Source: Stenotrophomonas tumulicola (GTDB lineage: Bacteria; Pseudomonadota; Gammaproteobacteria; Xanthomonadales; Xanthomonadaceae). From it: a stretch of DNA of 64,000 nt. Every line of letters begins with the position of its first letter. Positions within the stretch are counted from its first letter, which is position 1. The position numbers and the translations under genes were made by a program. Of this stretch, positions 1 through 8,566 are shown one piece after another. The stretch covers positions 310,001 through 374,000 of the forward strand of contig NZ_JACGXS010000001.1 in NCBI RefSeq assembly GCF_014117215.1. The letters run 5' to 3'. The notes beneath the pieces were generated by a model. It was not told the DNA's origin and did no database searches. It saw only the letters and a list, made by a program, of their open reading frames with translations.

Positions 1-11
1 CCAAGCGCTTG

Positions 12-1112
12 TCATCGTCCCCAGGGTTCTACGGAGCGCCCGCCGAAGACACGTTCTCGCGGTAGGCCGAAGATGAAATAGGGGTTCAGCAAGGGAGGGT
101 GCCCCACCGCGTCCAGTCGCGACTGCTGATCGGTCGTCAATTCGATATCGATGGAGGCAACATTCTCCAGCAGTTGCTCCGCTCGGCTGGCGCCGATCAG
201 CACCGAAGAGACGCCCGGTCGTTTTGCGACCCAGGCAAGCGCGACCTGCGCCATTGGACGGCCGACCTCTTCAGCGACCTCTCGAAGGACATCGACGATG
301 CGAAAATTCGTCTCGGTAAACAGCATGCCGCCGACCGGATTGTCGCCATTGAGGCGTCCGTCGCTTCCGCCCATGTTCGTCTCGCCTGACCGGTTGGGCA
401 GGCTTCCGGCGGGGCCGGCCTCGGCAAGCTTTTCCCGGCCATATTTGCCGGTCAAGAGGCCTGCGCCGAGGGGGCTCCAGGCAACCAGGCCCAACCCAAG
501 GGCATTGCCGGCGGGAATTATTTCCAGTTCGACGCCACGGTCGATGAGGGAATAGGAATACTGCAAGCCAACAGGTTGGGGCAAACCGTGCGCGGTCGCT
601 AGTGTGGTGATCTGCGTGGCATACCACGCCGGCGCGTTCGAAAAACCGTAGTACAGGATATCGCCACGGCGGACAGCGTCCGTCAGGGCGCGCAGCACCT
701 CTTCCGGCGGGGTGGTCTGGTCCCAGACATGGGTCCAGAAAACGTCGATATAGTCAGTTCCGAGCCGCTTCAGCGATCCCTCGATGCCGTCGCGGATGTT
801 GCGCGCCGAATTTCCACCGGCAAGGGGTGTGTCCTGACGCCGTGGGAATCCGGATTTGGTTGCAATGACCATCCGGTCACGGTTGCTGTGCTCGGCAATG
901 AATCGGCCCAGCATCACTTCGCTGCTGCCGCCCGAATAGACATCGGCGGTGTCTACAAAATTACCGCCGACATCGACATACGCGTCGAAGATGGCGCGCG
1001 AACTCCGTTCATCAGCGCCCCACCGTCCCGCACCGAAGGTCATTGTGCCGAGAGCCAGTGGGCTTACCGCAAGACCTGAACGGCCGAGTGTACGGTAGTG
1101 GGTCATGTTCAT
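12..1112 (-). CDS. Aldo/keto reductase
   Basis: A 366-residue cytosolic NADPH-dependent carbonyl reductase of the aldo/keto reductase superfamily; the physiological substrate is not predictable. The TIM-barrel catalytic tetrad is readable: D54 and Y59 in FVDTADVYS, K86 in IATKSGF and H128 in FWTHVW. The late NADP-binding segment VLIGASRAEQL is present, and the length is usual for the YajO/Tas-like branch. The ATG at 1112 has AGGGAG about 8 nt upstream. The gene is divergent from the LysR regulator at 1179, with only about 66 bp between them, so regulation by that protein is inferred. Confidence 0.93.
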   Translation of the reverse strand: MNMTHYRTLGRSGLAVSPLALGTMTFGAGRWGADERSSRAIFDAYVDVGGNFVDTADVYSGGSSEVMLGRFIAEHSNRDRMVIATKSGFPRRQDTPLAGGNSARNIRDGIEGSLKRLGTDYIDVFWTHVWDQTTPPEEVLRALTDAVRRGDILYYGFSNAPAWYATQITTLATAHGLPQPVGLQYSYSLIDRGVELEIIPAGNALGLGLVAWSPLGAGLLTGKYGREKLAEAGPAGSLPNRSGETNMGGSDGRLNGDNPVGGMLFTETNFRIVDVLREVAEEVGRPMAQVALAWVAKRPGVSSVLIGASRAEQLLENVASIDIELTTDQQSRLDAVGHPPLLNPYFIFGLPRERVFGGRSVEPWGR

Positions 1113-1178
1113 TGCTGCATCTCCCTAATTAGTAGAACATGAAATGGGTTGATATCCTGCGATTATTAGGGGGATGTC

Positions 1179-2108
1179 GTGGCAAGGCCTTATGAGCTGG
1201 ATGCAATAATGAGACGCGGAAACCTGGACGATCTGGCGGCATTCGCAGCAGTGGCGAGAGCGCGCAGCTTCACGCGCGCGGCGGCGGAGATGGGCCTATC
1301 CCCGTCCGCTCTCAGCCATGCAATGCGCAATCTGGAAAAGCGCCTGGGTGTGCTTTTGCTGGCGCGAACCACGAGGTCGGTCTCTCCCACGGCCGCAGGG
1401 GAGCGCCTCTTGCGATCGCTCGATCCTGCCCTTGCCGAAGTGGCCAGTGGCCTCGCGGCGCTGGCAGACTGGCGCGGAGCTCCATCCGGCACTGTGCGAC
1501 TTACGACCCTTCATTATGGCGCTCGAACGGTTCTCGCATCGCGGCTTCCAGCCTTTTTGCTGAAACATCCCGATGTGTCGGTGGAGGTAATCGCCGACGA
1601 CCGGCCTGTCGATATAGTGGCCGAAGGTTTTGATGCCGGCATCCGCCTCGGCGAGCAGGTTGACAGCGACATGGTTGCAGTACGGCTCGAGCCTGACGTC
1701 CGCGCCGTAATCGTAGGCACGCCGGACTATTTTGATCGTCATGGCAAGCCCCGGATACCTCGAGATTTGGAGGCCCACATCTGCATCAATTATCGCCTGG
1801 TGGGCGGCGGCGGGCTGCGTCCATGGACTTTCGTGCGCAATAATCGTGAGATTACTGTTCGTACCAAGGGACAGTTGATCGTCAATGATGGACTTCTCGC
1901 CGCTGCCGCCGTGCGAGCTGGCGCAAGCCTGGGCGGGCTGATAGAGCATGAAGTCGCGGAAGAGATAGCACAAGGCCGGCTCGTCAAGGTACTCGACGAT
2001 TGGTGTCCGAGTTTTCCGGGATGCCACCTTTACTATCCCAATCGGCAGATCACGCCGGCGTTAAAGGCTTTGATCGAAACGCTGCGCTGGATGCCAGGTC
2101 AGCGTTGA
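1179..2108 (+). CDS. LysR-family transcriptional regulator
   Basis: A LysR-type DNA-binding regulator. The N-terminal winged helix-turn-helix spans roughly residues 15-75 (SFTRAAAEMGLSPSALSHA, then LGVLLLARTTR), followed by a periplasmic-binding-protein-like effector domain to the C-terminus. The annotated GTG at 1179 gives 309 residues. An internal ATG at 1209 would give MRRGNLDDL, which matches the usual LysR start more closely, so the first ten residues are doubtful. It faces the aldo/keto reductase across a short gap that contains the palindrome CTAATTAG at 1125-1132, and it probably controls that gene. A terminator follows at 2204. Confidence 0.92.
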   Translation: MARPYELDAIMRRGNLDDLAAFAAVARARSFTRAAAEMGLSPSALSHAMRNLEKRLGVLLLARTTRSVSPTAAGERLLRSLDPALAEVASGLAALADWRGAPSGTVRLTTLHYGARTVLASRLPAFLLKHPDVSVEVIADDRPVDIVAEGFDAGIRLGEQVDSDMVAVRLEPDVRAVIVGTPDYFDRHGKPRIPRDLEAHICINYRLVGGGGLRPWTFVRNNREITVRTKGQLIVNDGLLAAAAVRAGASLGGLIEHEVAEEIAQGRLVKVLDDWCPSFPGCHLYYPNRQITPALKALIETLRWMPGQR

Positions 2109-2203
2109 TGCCCTGCACCTGGCAACGGAGCCGCGACGAGCAAACCTTGCAGTCGTCGATACAGGTCCGATGCGAGATTCGTTTCCCCTTCAGGATGCCC
2201 GGG

Positions 2204-2229
2204 AAGAGACCGTCGAGGTCTCTTTTTCT
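2204..2229 (+). terminator. Rho-independent terminator after the LysR gene
   Basis: The inverted repeat AGAGACC / GGTCTCT with a GTCGA loop is followed directly by TTTTCTT. It lies about 95 bp downstream of the LysR stop and upstream of the tRNA-Gly promoter, so it separates the two units. Confidence 0.7.
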
Positions 2230-2275
2230 TACCTCCCAGTGCCGTTCCGACCTGTCCGGTGTGACATGAACAGGC

Positions 2276-2304
2276 TTGACGAGGTGAAGGAATTTCGACA
2301 CAAT
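2276..2304 (+). promoter_or_regulatory. Sigma70-type promoter of tRNA-Gly
   Basis: TTGACG (2276-2281), a 17-bp spacer and CACAAT (2299-2304) lie about 30 bp before the tRNA. The same -35, spacer length and -10 precede the second tRNA-Gly copy at 8125-8153, and this conservation is the main support for the call. Confidence 0.65.
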
Positions 2305-2334
2305 ATCGCTTCTTCGGCGCAGGTTGAAGAGACT

Positions 2335-2410
<76 letters not shown>

Positions 2411-2449
2411 ATACATGGTCTGCAGACTTCCATGTCTGTAAATCGCTGG

Positions 2450-2474
2450 AAAAAGGGGCTTCGGCCCCTTTTTT
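2450..2474 (+). terminator. Bidirectional terminator between tRNA-Gly and the MocR gene
   Basis: A GGGGC / GCCCC stem capped by a TTCG tetraloop is flanked by A5 on the left and T6 on the right. It can stop the tRNA transcript on plus and the regulator transcript, ending at 2517, on minus. Confidence 0.85.
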
Positions 2475-2516
2475 AGTTCCAGTCATCCTGGATAGGCTGG
2501 CGCCCCCCGGTGCGAC

Positions 2517-3941
2517 TCAGCACCTCGCCAACACGGTCTTGAGGCGCCGAACGGATGCCATGGCCTGGTCAGCCGTTGCGAAGTTGGCAAATCCCATCAG
2601 CAAGCCTCCCTGCGATGACTTGCGCATCCGCCAGTTGCCCAATGCCTGGATTGCGAGCCCTTTGGCCTCAGCGGTGGCGGCCAGGGTCTTGTCATTCTGC
2701 GCGGTGTCCAGGTGAGCCAATACGTGGATGCCACCCGCCTGTGGCTGCACGTGCAGGCGTTCGCCCATCGCCTGCCCCAGCGCATCGACCAGATAGCCAC
2801 GCCGGGCCGCATACAAGGTTCGCATCCTGCGCAGGTGCCGGCCAAAATGCCCCTGTTCCATGAAGTCGGCCACCATGGACTGGGTCAGGATGGACCCGGG
2901 GCCGGGAAGGTGGTCGACGGCGTCCCTGAACGTGCCGATCTGCGAGGCAGGAACCACCAGATATGCCAGTCGAAGACCGGGAAACAGCACCTTGCTGAAG
3001 GTGCCTGTGTAAAGCACCCGTCCGTCACGATCCAGGCTTTTCAACGCAGGCAGGGGCCGACCGTGGTAACGGAACTCGCTGTCGTAGTCGTCTTCAATGA
3101 TCCAGGCGCGGCGGCGGTTCGCCCAATCCAGCAGTTCCAGTCGCCGTGGCAACGAAAGGGCCACGCCCATCGGGCTTTGGTGGGTCGGGGTGACCACGGC
3201 GAAGCGTGCGTGGGCGGCGCGTTGCTGGCCAATGCCCACGTTCAAGCCCTCCTCATCGACGGGTACCGGCTCCAGGCGCATTCCTGCACGCTGCAGGAAC
3301 TGCCGCGCGAAGATGTAGCCCGGATCCTCGTACCAGCCCAGGTCCCCCGCCTGCAGCAGGGCGTGACGCACCAGTTCCAGCGCCCCTCGATAGCCTGCGG
3401 TGACAAATACCTGCTCGTGCGAACAGACGATGCCGCGCGAGAGGCCCAGATAGGTGGCGATGGCACGCCGCAGAGGAGCGAATCCCGCTGGGTCGGGGTA
3501 GGTCATTGCTATCGTCTCCAGGGTGCGCAGGTTGCGTCCGGCCAGGCGCGCCCAGGCTTTTCGCGGGAACGCATCCAATGCAGGAAGGCCGAGCCGGAAC
3601 GGCAAGACTTCACTGTCCGCGGTCTGGGAGTGCGGTGATGCGTGCACCGTAGATGCAGGCGCCTTGGCGTGGCCAGGTCCAGCCAGGTTTCCCAGCTTGG
3701 GAGACACGACCGTCCCGGCCGCGCCTCGCGCGACGAAGTAGCCCTCGTTTGCCAGCATCTGATAGGCCATTTCGACCGTGCCTCGCGCCAGGCTCAACTC
3801 GCTGGCAAGGCTGCGCACGGATGGCACGCGATCTCCAGGGAGGAGTTTTCCCGCTGCAATCGCCTCACGGTAGCGCCGATACAACTGCAGGTAGATCGGT
3901 GCATCGTGTTCCTGGCTTGGTTTCAGATGCTGCAGATTCAT
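2517..3941 (-). CDS. MocR/GntR-type PLP-dependent transcriptional regulator
   Basis: A transcription factor that fuses an N-terminal GntR winged helix-turn-helix (about residues 15-82, with SVRSLASELSLARGTV) to a class-I aminotransferase-like domain (about 110-474). The family hallmark EDDYDSEF is at about 283-290, and the PLP Schiff-base lysine lies in YTGTFSKVLFPG at about 317. The protein probably senses PLP or an amine. ATG at 3941 is preferred to the TTG two codons upstream. It is divergent from the GNAT-AhpD-oxidoreductase operon starting at 4033, which is its probable target. Confidence 0.92.
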   Translation of the reverse strand: MNLQHLKPSQEHDAPIYLQLYRRYREAIAAGKLLPGDRVPSVRSLASELSLARGTVEMAYQMLANEGYFVARGAAGTVVSPKLGNLAGPGHAKAPASTVHASPHSQTADSEVLPFRLGLPALDAFPRKAWARLAGRNLRTLETIAMTYPDPAGFAPLRRAIATYLGLSRGIVCSHEQVFVTAGYRGALELVRHALLQAGDLGWYEDPGYIFARQFLQRAGMRLEPVPVDEEGLNVGIGQQRAAHARFAVVTPTHQSPMGVALSLPRRLELLDWANRRRAWIIEDDYDSEFRYHGRPLPALKSLDRDGRVLYTGTFSKVLFPGLRLAYLVVPASQIGTFRDAVDHLPGPGSILTQSMVADFMEQGHFGRHLRRMRTLYAARRGYLVDALGQAMGERLHVQPQAGGIHVLAHLDTAQNDKTLAATAEAKGLAIQALGNWRMRKSSQGGLLMGFANFATADQAMASVRRLKTVLARC

Positions 3942-3970
3942 ACGCAATGCCCCAGTAATCTAGTCAATTC

Positions 3971-3998
3971 TTGCACCTGTCCCATAGGCCATTACTTT
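3971..3998 (+). promoter_or_regulatory. Possible promoter of the redox operon
   Basis: TTGCAC (3971-3976), a 16-bp spacer and TACTTT (3993-3998) lie 35 bp before the first gene, in the 91-bp gap shared with the divergent MocR regulator. The call rests on motif match alone. Confidence 0.4.
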
Positions 3999-4032
3999 CC
4001 TACAGTACTGGCTGCACGACAAGGGAATCCAC

Positions 4033-4464
4033 ATGGGCATCATTTACTTGAGACACATCGATAGCGATCAGGATTACCAGGCCTGCTTCACTGTCATGCG
4101 TGAACTGCGCCCCCATCTGGCCGACGCCGATGCATTTACCGCACAAGCACGTCGCCAGGCCGGGCAGGGCTATCGCTTGCTGGCCGCGTGGCAGGGCAAC
4201 GAGGTCAAGGGCCTGGCCGGCTATCGCATTCAAGAGAATCTGCTGTATGGGCGATTCCTCTATGTCGATGATCTTGTATCGACCCTTGATGCACGCAGTC
4301 ACGGCCTGGGTGGACAGCTGATCGATGCCGTGCGCGAAGAGGCGCAGCGACAGGGTTGCGCGCACTTTGTCCTCGATACAGCGCTGGGAAATCCGCTGGG
4401 GCAACGCTTCTATTTTCGCCAAGGCCTGCTGGCCAGAGGGATGCACTTCTGCCAGCCGCTGTAG
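4033..4464 (+). CDS. GNAT-family N-acetyltransferase
   Basis: A 143-residue acetyl-CoA-dependent acetyltransferase with the GNAT fold and unknown substrate. The central strand FLYVDDLVS is followed by the acetyl-CoA pyrophosphate loop region ARSHGLGGQLID, then the late YFRQG segment (FYFRQGLL) typical of the family. AAGGGA 6 nt before ATG supports the start. It is the first gene of a run (4033-8060) facing the MocR regulator. The N-terminal half is less conserved, so only the superfamily is assigned. Confidence 0.88.
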   Translation: MGIIYLRHIDSDQDYQACFTVMRELRPHLADADAFTAQARRQAGQGYRLLAAWQGNEVKGLAGYRIQENLLYGRFLYVDDLVSTLDARSHGLGGQLIDAVREEAQRQGCAHFVLDTALGNPLGQRFYFRQGLLARGMHFCQPL

Positions 4465-4523
4465 ACCCTGCCGTCCTTTGACGTCAACGCAGATTCCGTT
4501 TCTTTTCAATCAGGAGATCCATC

Positions 4524-4958
4524 ATGAGTGCCCCGAAGCGTTTGCCTTATCACACCCTCGCGCGCGAGGCCTACCAAGGCCTTGGTGCCACCAAGAAGGC
4601 GCTGGAAAAAAGCAGCCTCGGCAAGCAGTTGATCGAGTTGGTCTGGCTGCGGATGTCGCAGATCAATGGCTGCGCCTTCTGCCTGGAAATGCATGCAGCC
4701 GCCCTGCGCGCCGATGGTGTGCCGGATGCCAAGCTGGATGGCCTGGCAGGATGGCGCGTGGCGGAGCACTTCACCGAGCGTGAGCGTGTCGCCCTGGCCT
4801 GGACCGAGTCGCTGACGCACGTCGACAAGACCCATGCACCTGATGAAGATTTCGATCCGCTCAAGTCGTATTTCAGTGACGTCGAAATAGCAGATCTGAC
4901 GTTTGCCATTGCGTTGATGAGTGCTTTCAACCGTCTGGCAGTCGGAATGCGTCAGTAA
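4524..4958 (+). CDS. AhpD-fold carboxymuconolactone decarboxylase-family protein
   Basis: A 144-residue alkylhydroperoxidase/CMD-like protein. The AhpD-core redox motif is intact: E38, C50, C53 and H57, with the canonical E-x11-C-x2-C-x3-H spacing (INGCAFCLEMH). These residues normally relay protons and electrons during peroxide reduction. It follows the GNAT gene by 59 bp and has AGGAG upstream (AATCAGGAGATCCATC). Its place beside a FAD oxidoreductase and an azoreductase suggests a peroxide or quinone defence operon; this is inference from context. Confidence 0.92.
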   Translation: MSAPKRLPYHTLAREAYQGLGATKKALEKSSLGKQLIELVWLRMSQINGCAFCLEMHAAALRADGVPDAKLDGLAGWRVAEHFTERERVALAWTESLTHVDKTHAPDEDFDPLKSYFSDVEIADLTFAIALMSAFNRLAVGMRQ

Positions 4959-5038
4959 GCAGTGGCGGTCCGGGCAGCCTGAACGCCTTGCGGTATGCCC
5001 ATCGCGTGAAACCGAGATTTGATCCAGGAACATGACGC

Positions 5039-6253
5039 ATGTCAAAACGCATTCTTGTCGTTGGTGCCGGCTTTGCCGGAATGTGGAGCGCGCTGGGCGC
5101 CGTCCGCCTGCTCGATCAGGTGGGACGCACGGATGTGGAGGTCACCCTTGTCGCACCGGAGCCAACGCTGCACGTTCGCCCCCGCCTGTACGAGCAGGAT
5201 CCGGAAGGCATGAAAGCGCCGTTGCAGGAGATCTTCCAGATCGCTGGCGTCACCTTCATCCAGGGAATGGTGGAACGTATCGATGTCGCGAAGCAGGAAG
5301 TATGCATCGTGGGTTCAGGGGAAGACGTTTCGCGACAACATCTCGGGTATGACCGGCTGGTGCTTGCCACCGGCAGCCGCCTGCATTGCCCGCCGATTCC
5401 CGGATTGAAGGAGCATGCATTCAGCGTCGACCAGATTACAGATGCGTCACGACTTCAAGCGCATATCCAGGGATTGGCACGCCGACCGGAGAGTGCCAGC
5501 CGTAATACGGTGGTTGTGGCAGGAGCAGGCTTCACCGGCATCGAGATCGCCGCTGAACTGCCCGTCCGTATGCGTGCGGCATTGGGCAGCAACGCTGCCG
5601 TGCGGGTGATCATGGTCGAGCGTGGTGCTGATGTTGGCCCGGATCTTGGGCCCGGTCCAAGGCCGGTGATCATGCAGGCGCTGACTGATCTGGGCGTGAG
5701 GTGGAAGCTCGGTTCTGGTATCGCGGCCATCGATGCGAAGGGAGTAACGCTCGAAAGCGGAGAACGAATCGACTCGGATACCGTCGTTTGGACAGCCGGC
5801 GCGCGGGCCAGCAAGCTCACCGCGCAGATCCCCGCCGATCGCGACCATTTTGGCCGGCTGCACGTCGACCGCAACCTGAAGGTCAAGGGACTCGATTCCG
5901 TATTCGCGACAGGTGACTGCGCCTATGCCGCTACGGATGACGATGGGAACTACACCATGATGTCCTGCCAGCATGCCAACAATCTTGGTCGCTCCGCCGG
6001 CCATAACGTGGCGGCCGATCTGATCGGCGTGGACCCGATCCCGTACAGCCAACCGAAGTACGTGACCTGCCTGGCCCTGGGGCCATGGGGGGCTGTCTAT
6101 ACAGAGGGTTGGGACCGCCAGGTAATGCTGGTTGGTGCAGAAGCCGGGGCTCTCAAGAAGCAGATCAATACCGAATGGATCTATCCGCCGGCCAGCAGTG
6201 ACCGCGCCGAGATCCTGGAATCGGCGGACCCTCGCCGCATCGTTGTTGCCTGA
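5039..6253 (+). CDS. FAD-dependent NADH dehydrogenase-like oxidoreductase
   Basis: A 404-residue two-dinucleotide-binding flavoprotein of the Ndh/FSP1-like group. The FAD-binding Rossmann motif LVVGAGFAG is at residues 6-14. The second, NAD(P)H-binding motif VVVAGAGFTGIE is near residues 157-168, and the C-terminal FAD motif VFATGDCAY near 288-296. It probably moves electrons from NAD(P)H to a quinone or quinone-like acceptor. No transmembrane segment is evident, although family members associate peripherally with membrane. It sits between the AhpD-like gene and azoR in a single-direction run. Confidence 0.9.
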   Translation: MSKRILVVGAGFAGMWSALGAVRLLDQVGRTDVEVTLVAPEPTLHVRPRLYEQDPEGMKAPLQEIFQIAGVTFIQGMVERIDVAKQEVCIVGSGEDVSRQHLGYDRLVLATGSRLHCPPIPGLKEHAFSVDQITDASRLQAHIQGLARRPESASRNTVVVAGAGFTGIEIAAELPVRMRAALGSNAAVRVIMVERGADVGPDLGPGPRPVIMQALTDLGVRWKLGSGIAAIDAKGVTLESGERIDSDTVVWTAGARASKLTAQIPADRDHFGRLHVDRNLKVKGLDSVFATGDCAYAATDDDGNYTMMSCQHANNLGRSAGHNVAADLIGVDPIPYSQPKYVTCLALGPWGAVYTEGWDRQVMLVGAEAGALKKQINTEWIYPPASSDRAEILESADPRRIVVA

Positions 6254-6375
6254 GCAATCAGGGCCAGACGCACCTGCGGCCTGGGGCCGGTGAGACGCGG
6301 GGCACGCGGCAGGTGCTCGAACTGTAATGCGCATCTGCCCAAGGCCTCGTCCGTTCCGCCATCCAAGGAGCCTGT

Positions 6376-7014
6376 ATGAATATCCTGCATATTGACTGCA
6401 GCCCGAGGCCGGAGTCGCACAGCCGCGACTTGTCGGCCGCGATTGTTTCGCATCTTTCTGTCACTGATCCGGATGCGAGCGTCATTCGGCGTGATCTTGG
6501 CCGGTACCCATTGCCGCACGCCGAATCCGACTACGCTACGGTCCTTTCTTCGCCCGGGACGCTGGCTGAGGGCGTGTCGAAAGGAGCCCTGGGCCTGTCG
6601 GAACAATTGATCCAGGAAGTGGAAGCAGCCGACGTCCTGGTCATCGGCACGCCAATGAACAACTTCACTGTTCCATCGGTTCTCAAAGCGTGGATCGACC
6701 AGATACTGCGGATGGGTCGCACGATTGGCGTGTCACCCCATGGAGAGAAGTTTGGCCTGCTGCAGGACAAGCCCGTCTATGTCGGTATCGCTTCTGGCGG
6801 TGTTTTCACCGGGGATCGCGCAAGGCAGCCGGATTTCCTCATCCCATACTTGACCGCTGCGTTTGGGTGCGTGGGCTTGAACTCGCTGCATTTCCTTCCC
6901 CTGCAAGCTACGGCATTTCTCGGCCATGACGAATTGGCAGCGAATCGGGATGTCCTGCTCGCAACGCTGCCGGCAGCGAGGGAAGCGGTCGGCGCTGCGG
7001 CACTTCGGCAATGA
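6376..7014 (+). CDS. azoR: FMN-dependent NADH:quinone/azo reductase
   Basis: A 212-residue flavodoxin-like AzoR. Family signatures are the N-terminal phosphate-binding loop DCSPRPESHSR, the GTPMNNFTVPSVLKAWIDQ block that contacts FMN, and GRTIGVSPHG. The enzyme reduces quinones to hydroquinones, and azo dyes, by two-electron transfers, protecting against thiol-reactive electrophiles. AGGAG precedes the ATG. Its stop overlaps the start of the next gene by 4 nt (ATGA), so the two are translationally coupled. Confidence 0.92.
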   Translation: MNILHIDCSPRPESHSRDLSAAIVSHLSVTDPDASVIRRDLGRYPLPHAESDYATVLSSPGTLAEGVSKGALGLSEQLIQEVEAADVLVIGTPMNNFTVPSVLKAWIDQILRMGRTIGVSPHGEKFGLLQDKPVYVGIASGGVFTGDRARQPDFLIPYLTAAFGCVGLNSLHFLPLQATAFLGHDELAANRDVLLATLPAAREAVGAAALRQ

Positions 7015-8060
7015 AAACAGTGACGCCGAACAACGGCAATGCATTGGTCGGGGCAGGGCATCCCGCCATCCGGGGAATCAAGCCGATCGTACTGGTTCCG
7101 CCTTTGGCCGCAGCAGGCTATCCGTTCCTGCTCATGCTGTTCCATGCACTCATCGGACCGGCTGGATCGCAACCGGGCGGGACCCGCTTTGCCGGTGCGG
7201 CAATCGTATTGCTGTGTGCCTTTTCCGCTCCCGTGCTTGGGATCTTCGTGGCTTGCCAACCGCAGATCCAGACGAGAATGCGTCGTCTCGCGTATGCCAG
7301 TGTGGTGGCGCCGACCCTGTATGTTTTCCTGGGGGTGGTCCAGGCCCTGGTCGGAAGCCCGATTCCGGATCCATGGGTCTGGTGCGTCATATGGTTGGGC
7401 ATGACGTTATGGGCATCCAGAGCGGCCGGATACGACGCTCACCCTGAGGGCCGGCCTGGCATGGGACGGTGGCGGGTAGCCCATGGAATCAGCGCAGCCA
7501 TCCTCTGCATCTATGTGATCTTCCACCTTGGGAACCATCTGGTGGGATTGATCGGGCCTGTCGAACACGGCGTGGTCATGGAGGCCGGGCGGACGATTTA
7601 TCGGGCGCCCTTCATCGAGCCTGTGTTGATCGTGGTTTTCCTGTTCCAGGTTGCCAGCGGACTGTTCCTGGCCTGGCGTTGGAGTTCGGCAAGGCACGGG
7701 TTCTTCCGCACGTTCCAGATCGCATCAGGTGTTTATCTCTCGGTGTTCATTCTTGGGCACATGAACTCCGTCTTCATCTATGCACGTACCTATCTTGGCA
7801 TTCCGACTGACTGGAACTTCGCGATCGGCGCGCCCACGGGCCTTCTGCATGATCCATGGAATATCCGCCTTCTTCCGCACTACGCGCTTGGCGTATTTTT
7901 CGTCCTCAGCCATCTGGTTGCGGGCCTCAGGGTTGTCCTCAATGCGCATGGCACGCCGCCGCGCATTGCCGACCGCGTCTGGTTCATCGGTGTAGCGGTC
8001 AATGCCGCCATTGCCGCTGCCATCATTGCCGGGATGTGTGGGGTCAGGATCGCCGGATGA
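7011..8060 (+). CDS. Polytopic membrane protein, possibly cytochrome-b-like
   Basis: A 349-residue inner-membrane protein with about eight hydrophobic segments, starting near residue 25. The second half resembles the SdhC/fumarate-reductase cytochrome b layout: a histidine pair in a helix (IFHLGNHLVG), a following helix with ILGHMNS, and a late helix with VLSHLVAGLRV. A haem- or quinone-binding role is therefore plausible and would link to the upstream azoreductase and FAD oxidoreductase, but this is inference. It overlaps azoR by ATGA and ends the operon. No firm family was recognised. Confidence 0.75.
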   Translation: MKTVTPNNGNALVGAGHPAIRGIKPIVLVPPLAAAGYPFLLMLFHALIGPAGSQPGGTRFAGAAIVLLCAFSAPVLGIFVACQPQIQTRMRRLAYASVVAPTLYVFLGVVQALVGSPIPDPWVWCVIWLGMTLWASRAAGYDAHPEGRPGMGRWRVAHGISAAILCIYVIFHLGNHLVGLIGPVEHGVVMEAGRTIYRAPFIEPVLIVVFLFQVASGLFLAWRWSSARHGFFRTFQIASGVYLSVFILGHMNSVFIYARTYLGIPTDWNFAIGAPTGLLHDPWNIRLLPHYALGVFFVLSHLVAGLRVVLNAHGTPPRIADRVWFIGVAVNAAIAAAIIAGMCGVRIAG

Positions 8061-8124
8061 GCCCTGCGTCGTGAAGGGTGGCCGCGTAGCCGACAATCGG
8101 CCTGGATCGCGTGCATCAAGGATG

Positions 8125-8153
8125 TTGACGGCGTGAAGCAATCCCGACACAAT
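8125..8153 (+). promoter_or_regulatory. Promoter of the tRNA-Gly/tRNA-Cys unit
   Basis: TTGACG (8125-8130), 17 bp, CACAAT (8148-8153). It is the same arrangement as at 2276-2304, although most of the spacer differs, which argues for function. The transcript would cover tRNA-Gly and tRNA-Cys and end at 8481. Confidence 0.65.
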
Positions 8154-8232
8154 AGCGCTCCCTCGACGCAGGTCGAGGGTCCGGCAGTTTCCAACACCCG
8201 CGGGTGTTGCACGGTTGGGCAGATGAAAGTCT

Positions 8233-8308
<76 letters not shown>

Positions 8309-8376
8309 AATCCCGACAGACCCCGAATAGGGGGTTTCGTCTTATCAGGGAGTCGCTTCCCTGGTCGCTGTACACC

Positions 8377-8450
8377 GGCCTGGTGGCAGAGTGGTTATGC
8401 AGCGGCCTGCAAAGCCGCGTACGCCGGTTCAATTCCGACCCAGGCCTCCA
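8377..8450 (+). tRNA. tRNA-Cys (anticodon GCA)
   Basis: A 74-nt cloverleaf with acceptor GGCCTGG / CCAGGCC, anticodon loop CTGCAAA (GCA), T-arm with GGTTCAATTCC and an encoded CCA end. Confidence 0.97.
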
Positions 8451-8453
8451 GAC

Positions 8454-8481
8454 AAAGCCCTGATTTATCAGGGCTTTTTTT
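8454..8481 (+). terminator. Rho-independent terminator after tRNA-Cys
   Basis: A 10-bp stem AAAGCCCTGA / TCAGGGCTTT with a TTTA loop and a trailing T-run, beginning 4 nt after tRNA-Cys. Confidence 0.9.
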
Positions 8482-8566
8482 ATGCCTGAAAGTTTTCCTG
8501 GAAATCGAACGGCGCGGACCTGCGCGCGGTCATCGATGCGGCCCAACCCATGTTGCGCCGTCCACT

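Noticed and set aside
2136..2190. Short tRNA-like similarity upstream of tRNA-Gly
   Set aside because: Only a few bases resemble the T-arm; no cloverleaf can be drawn.
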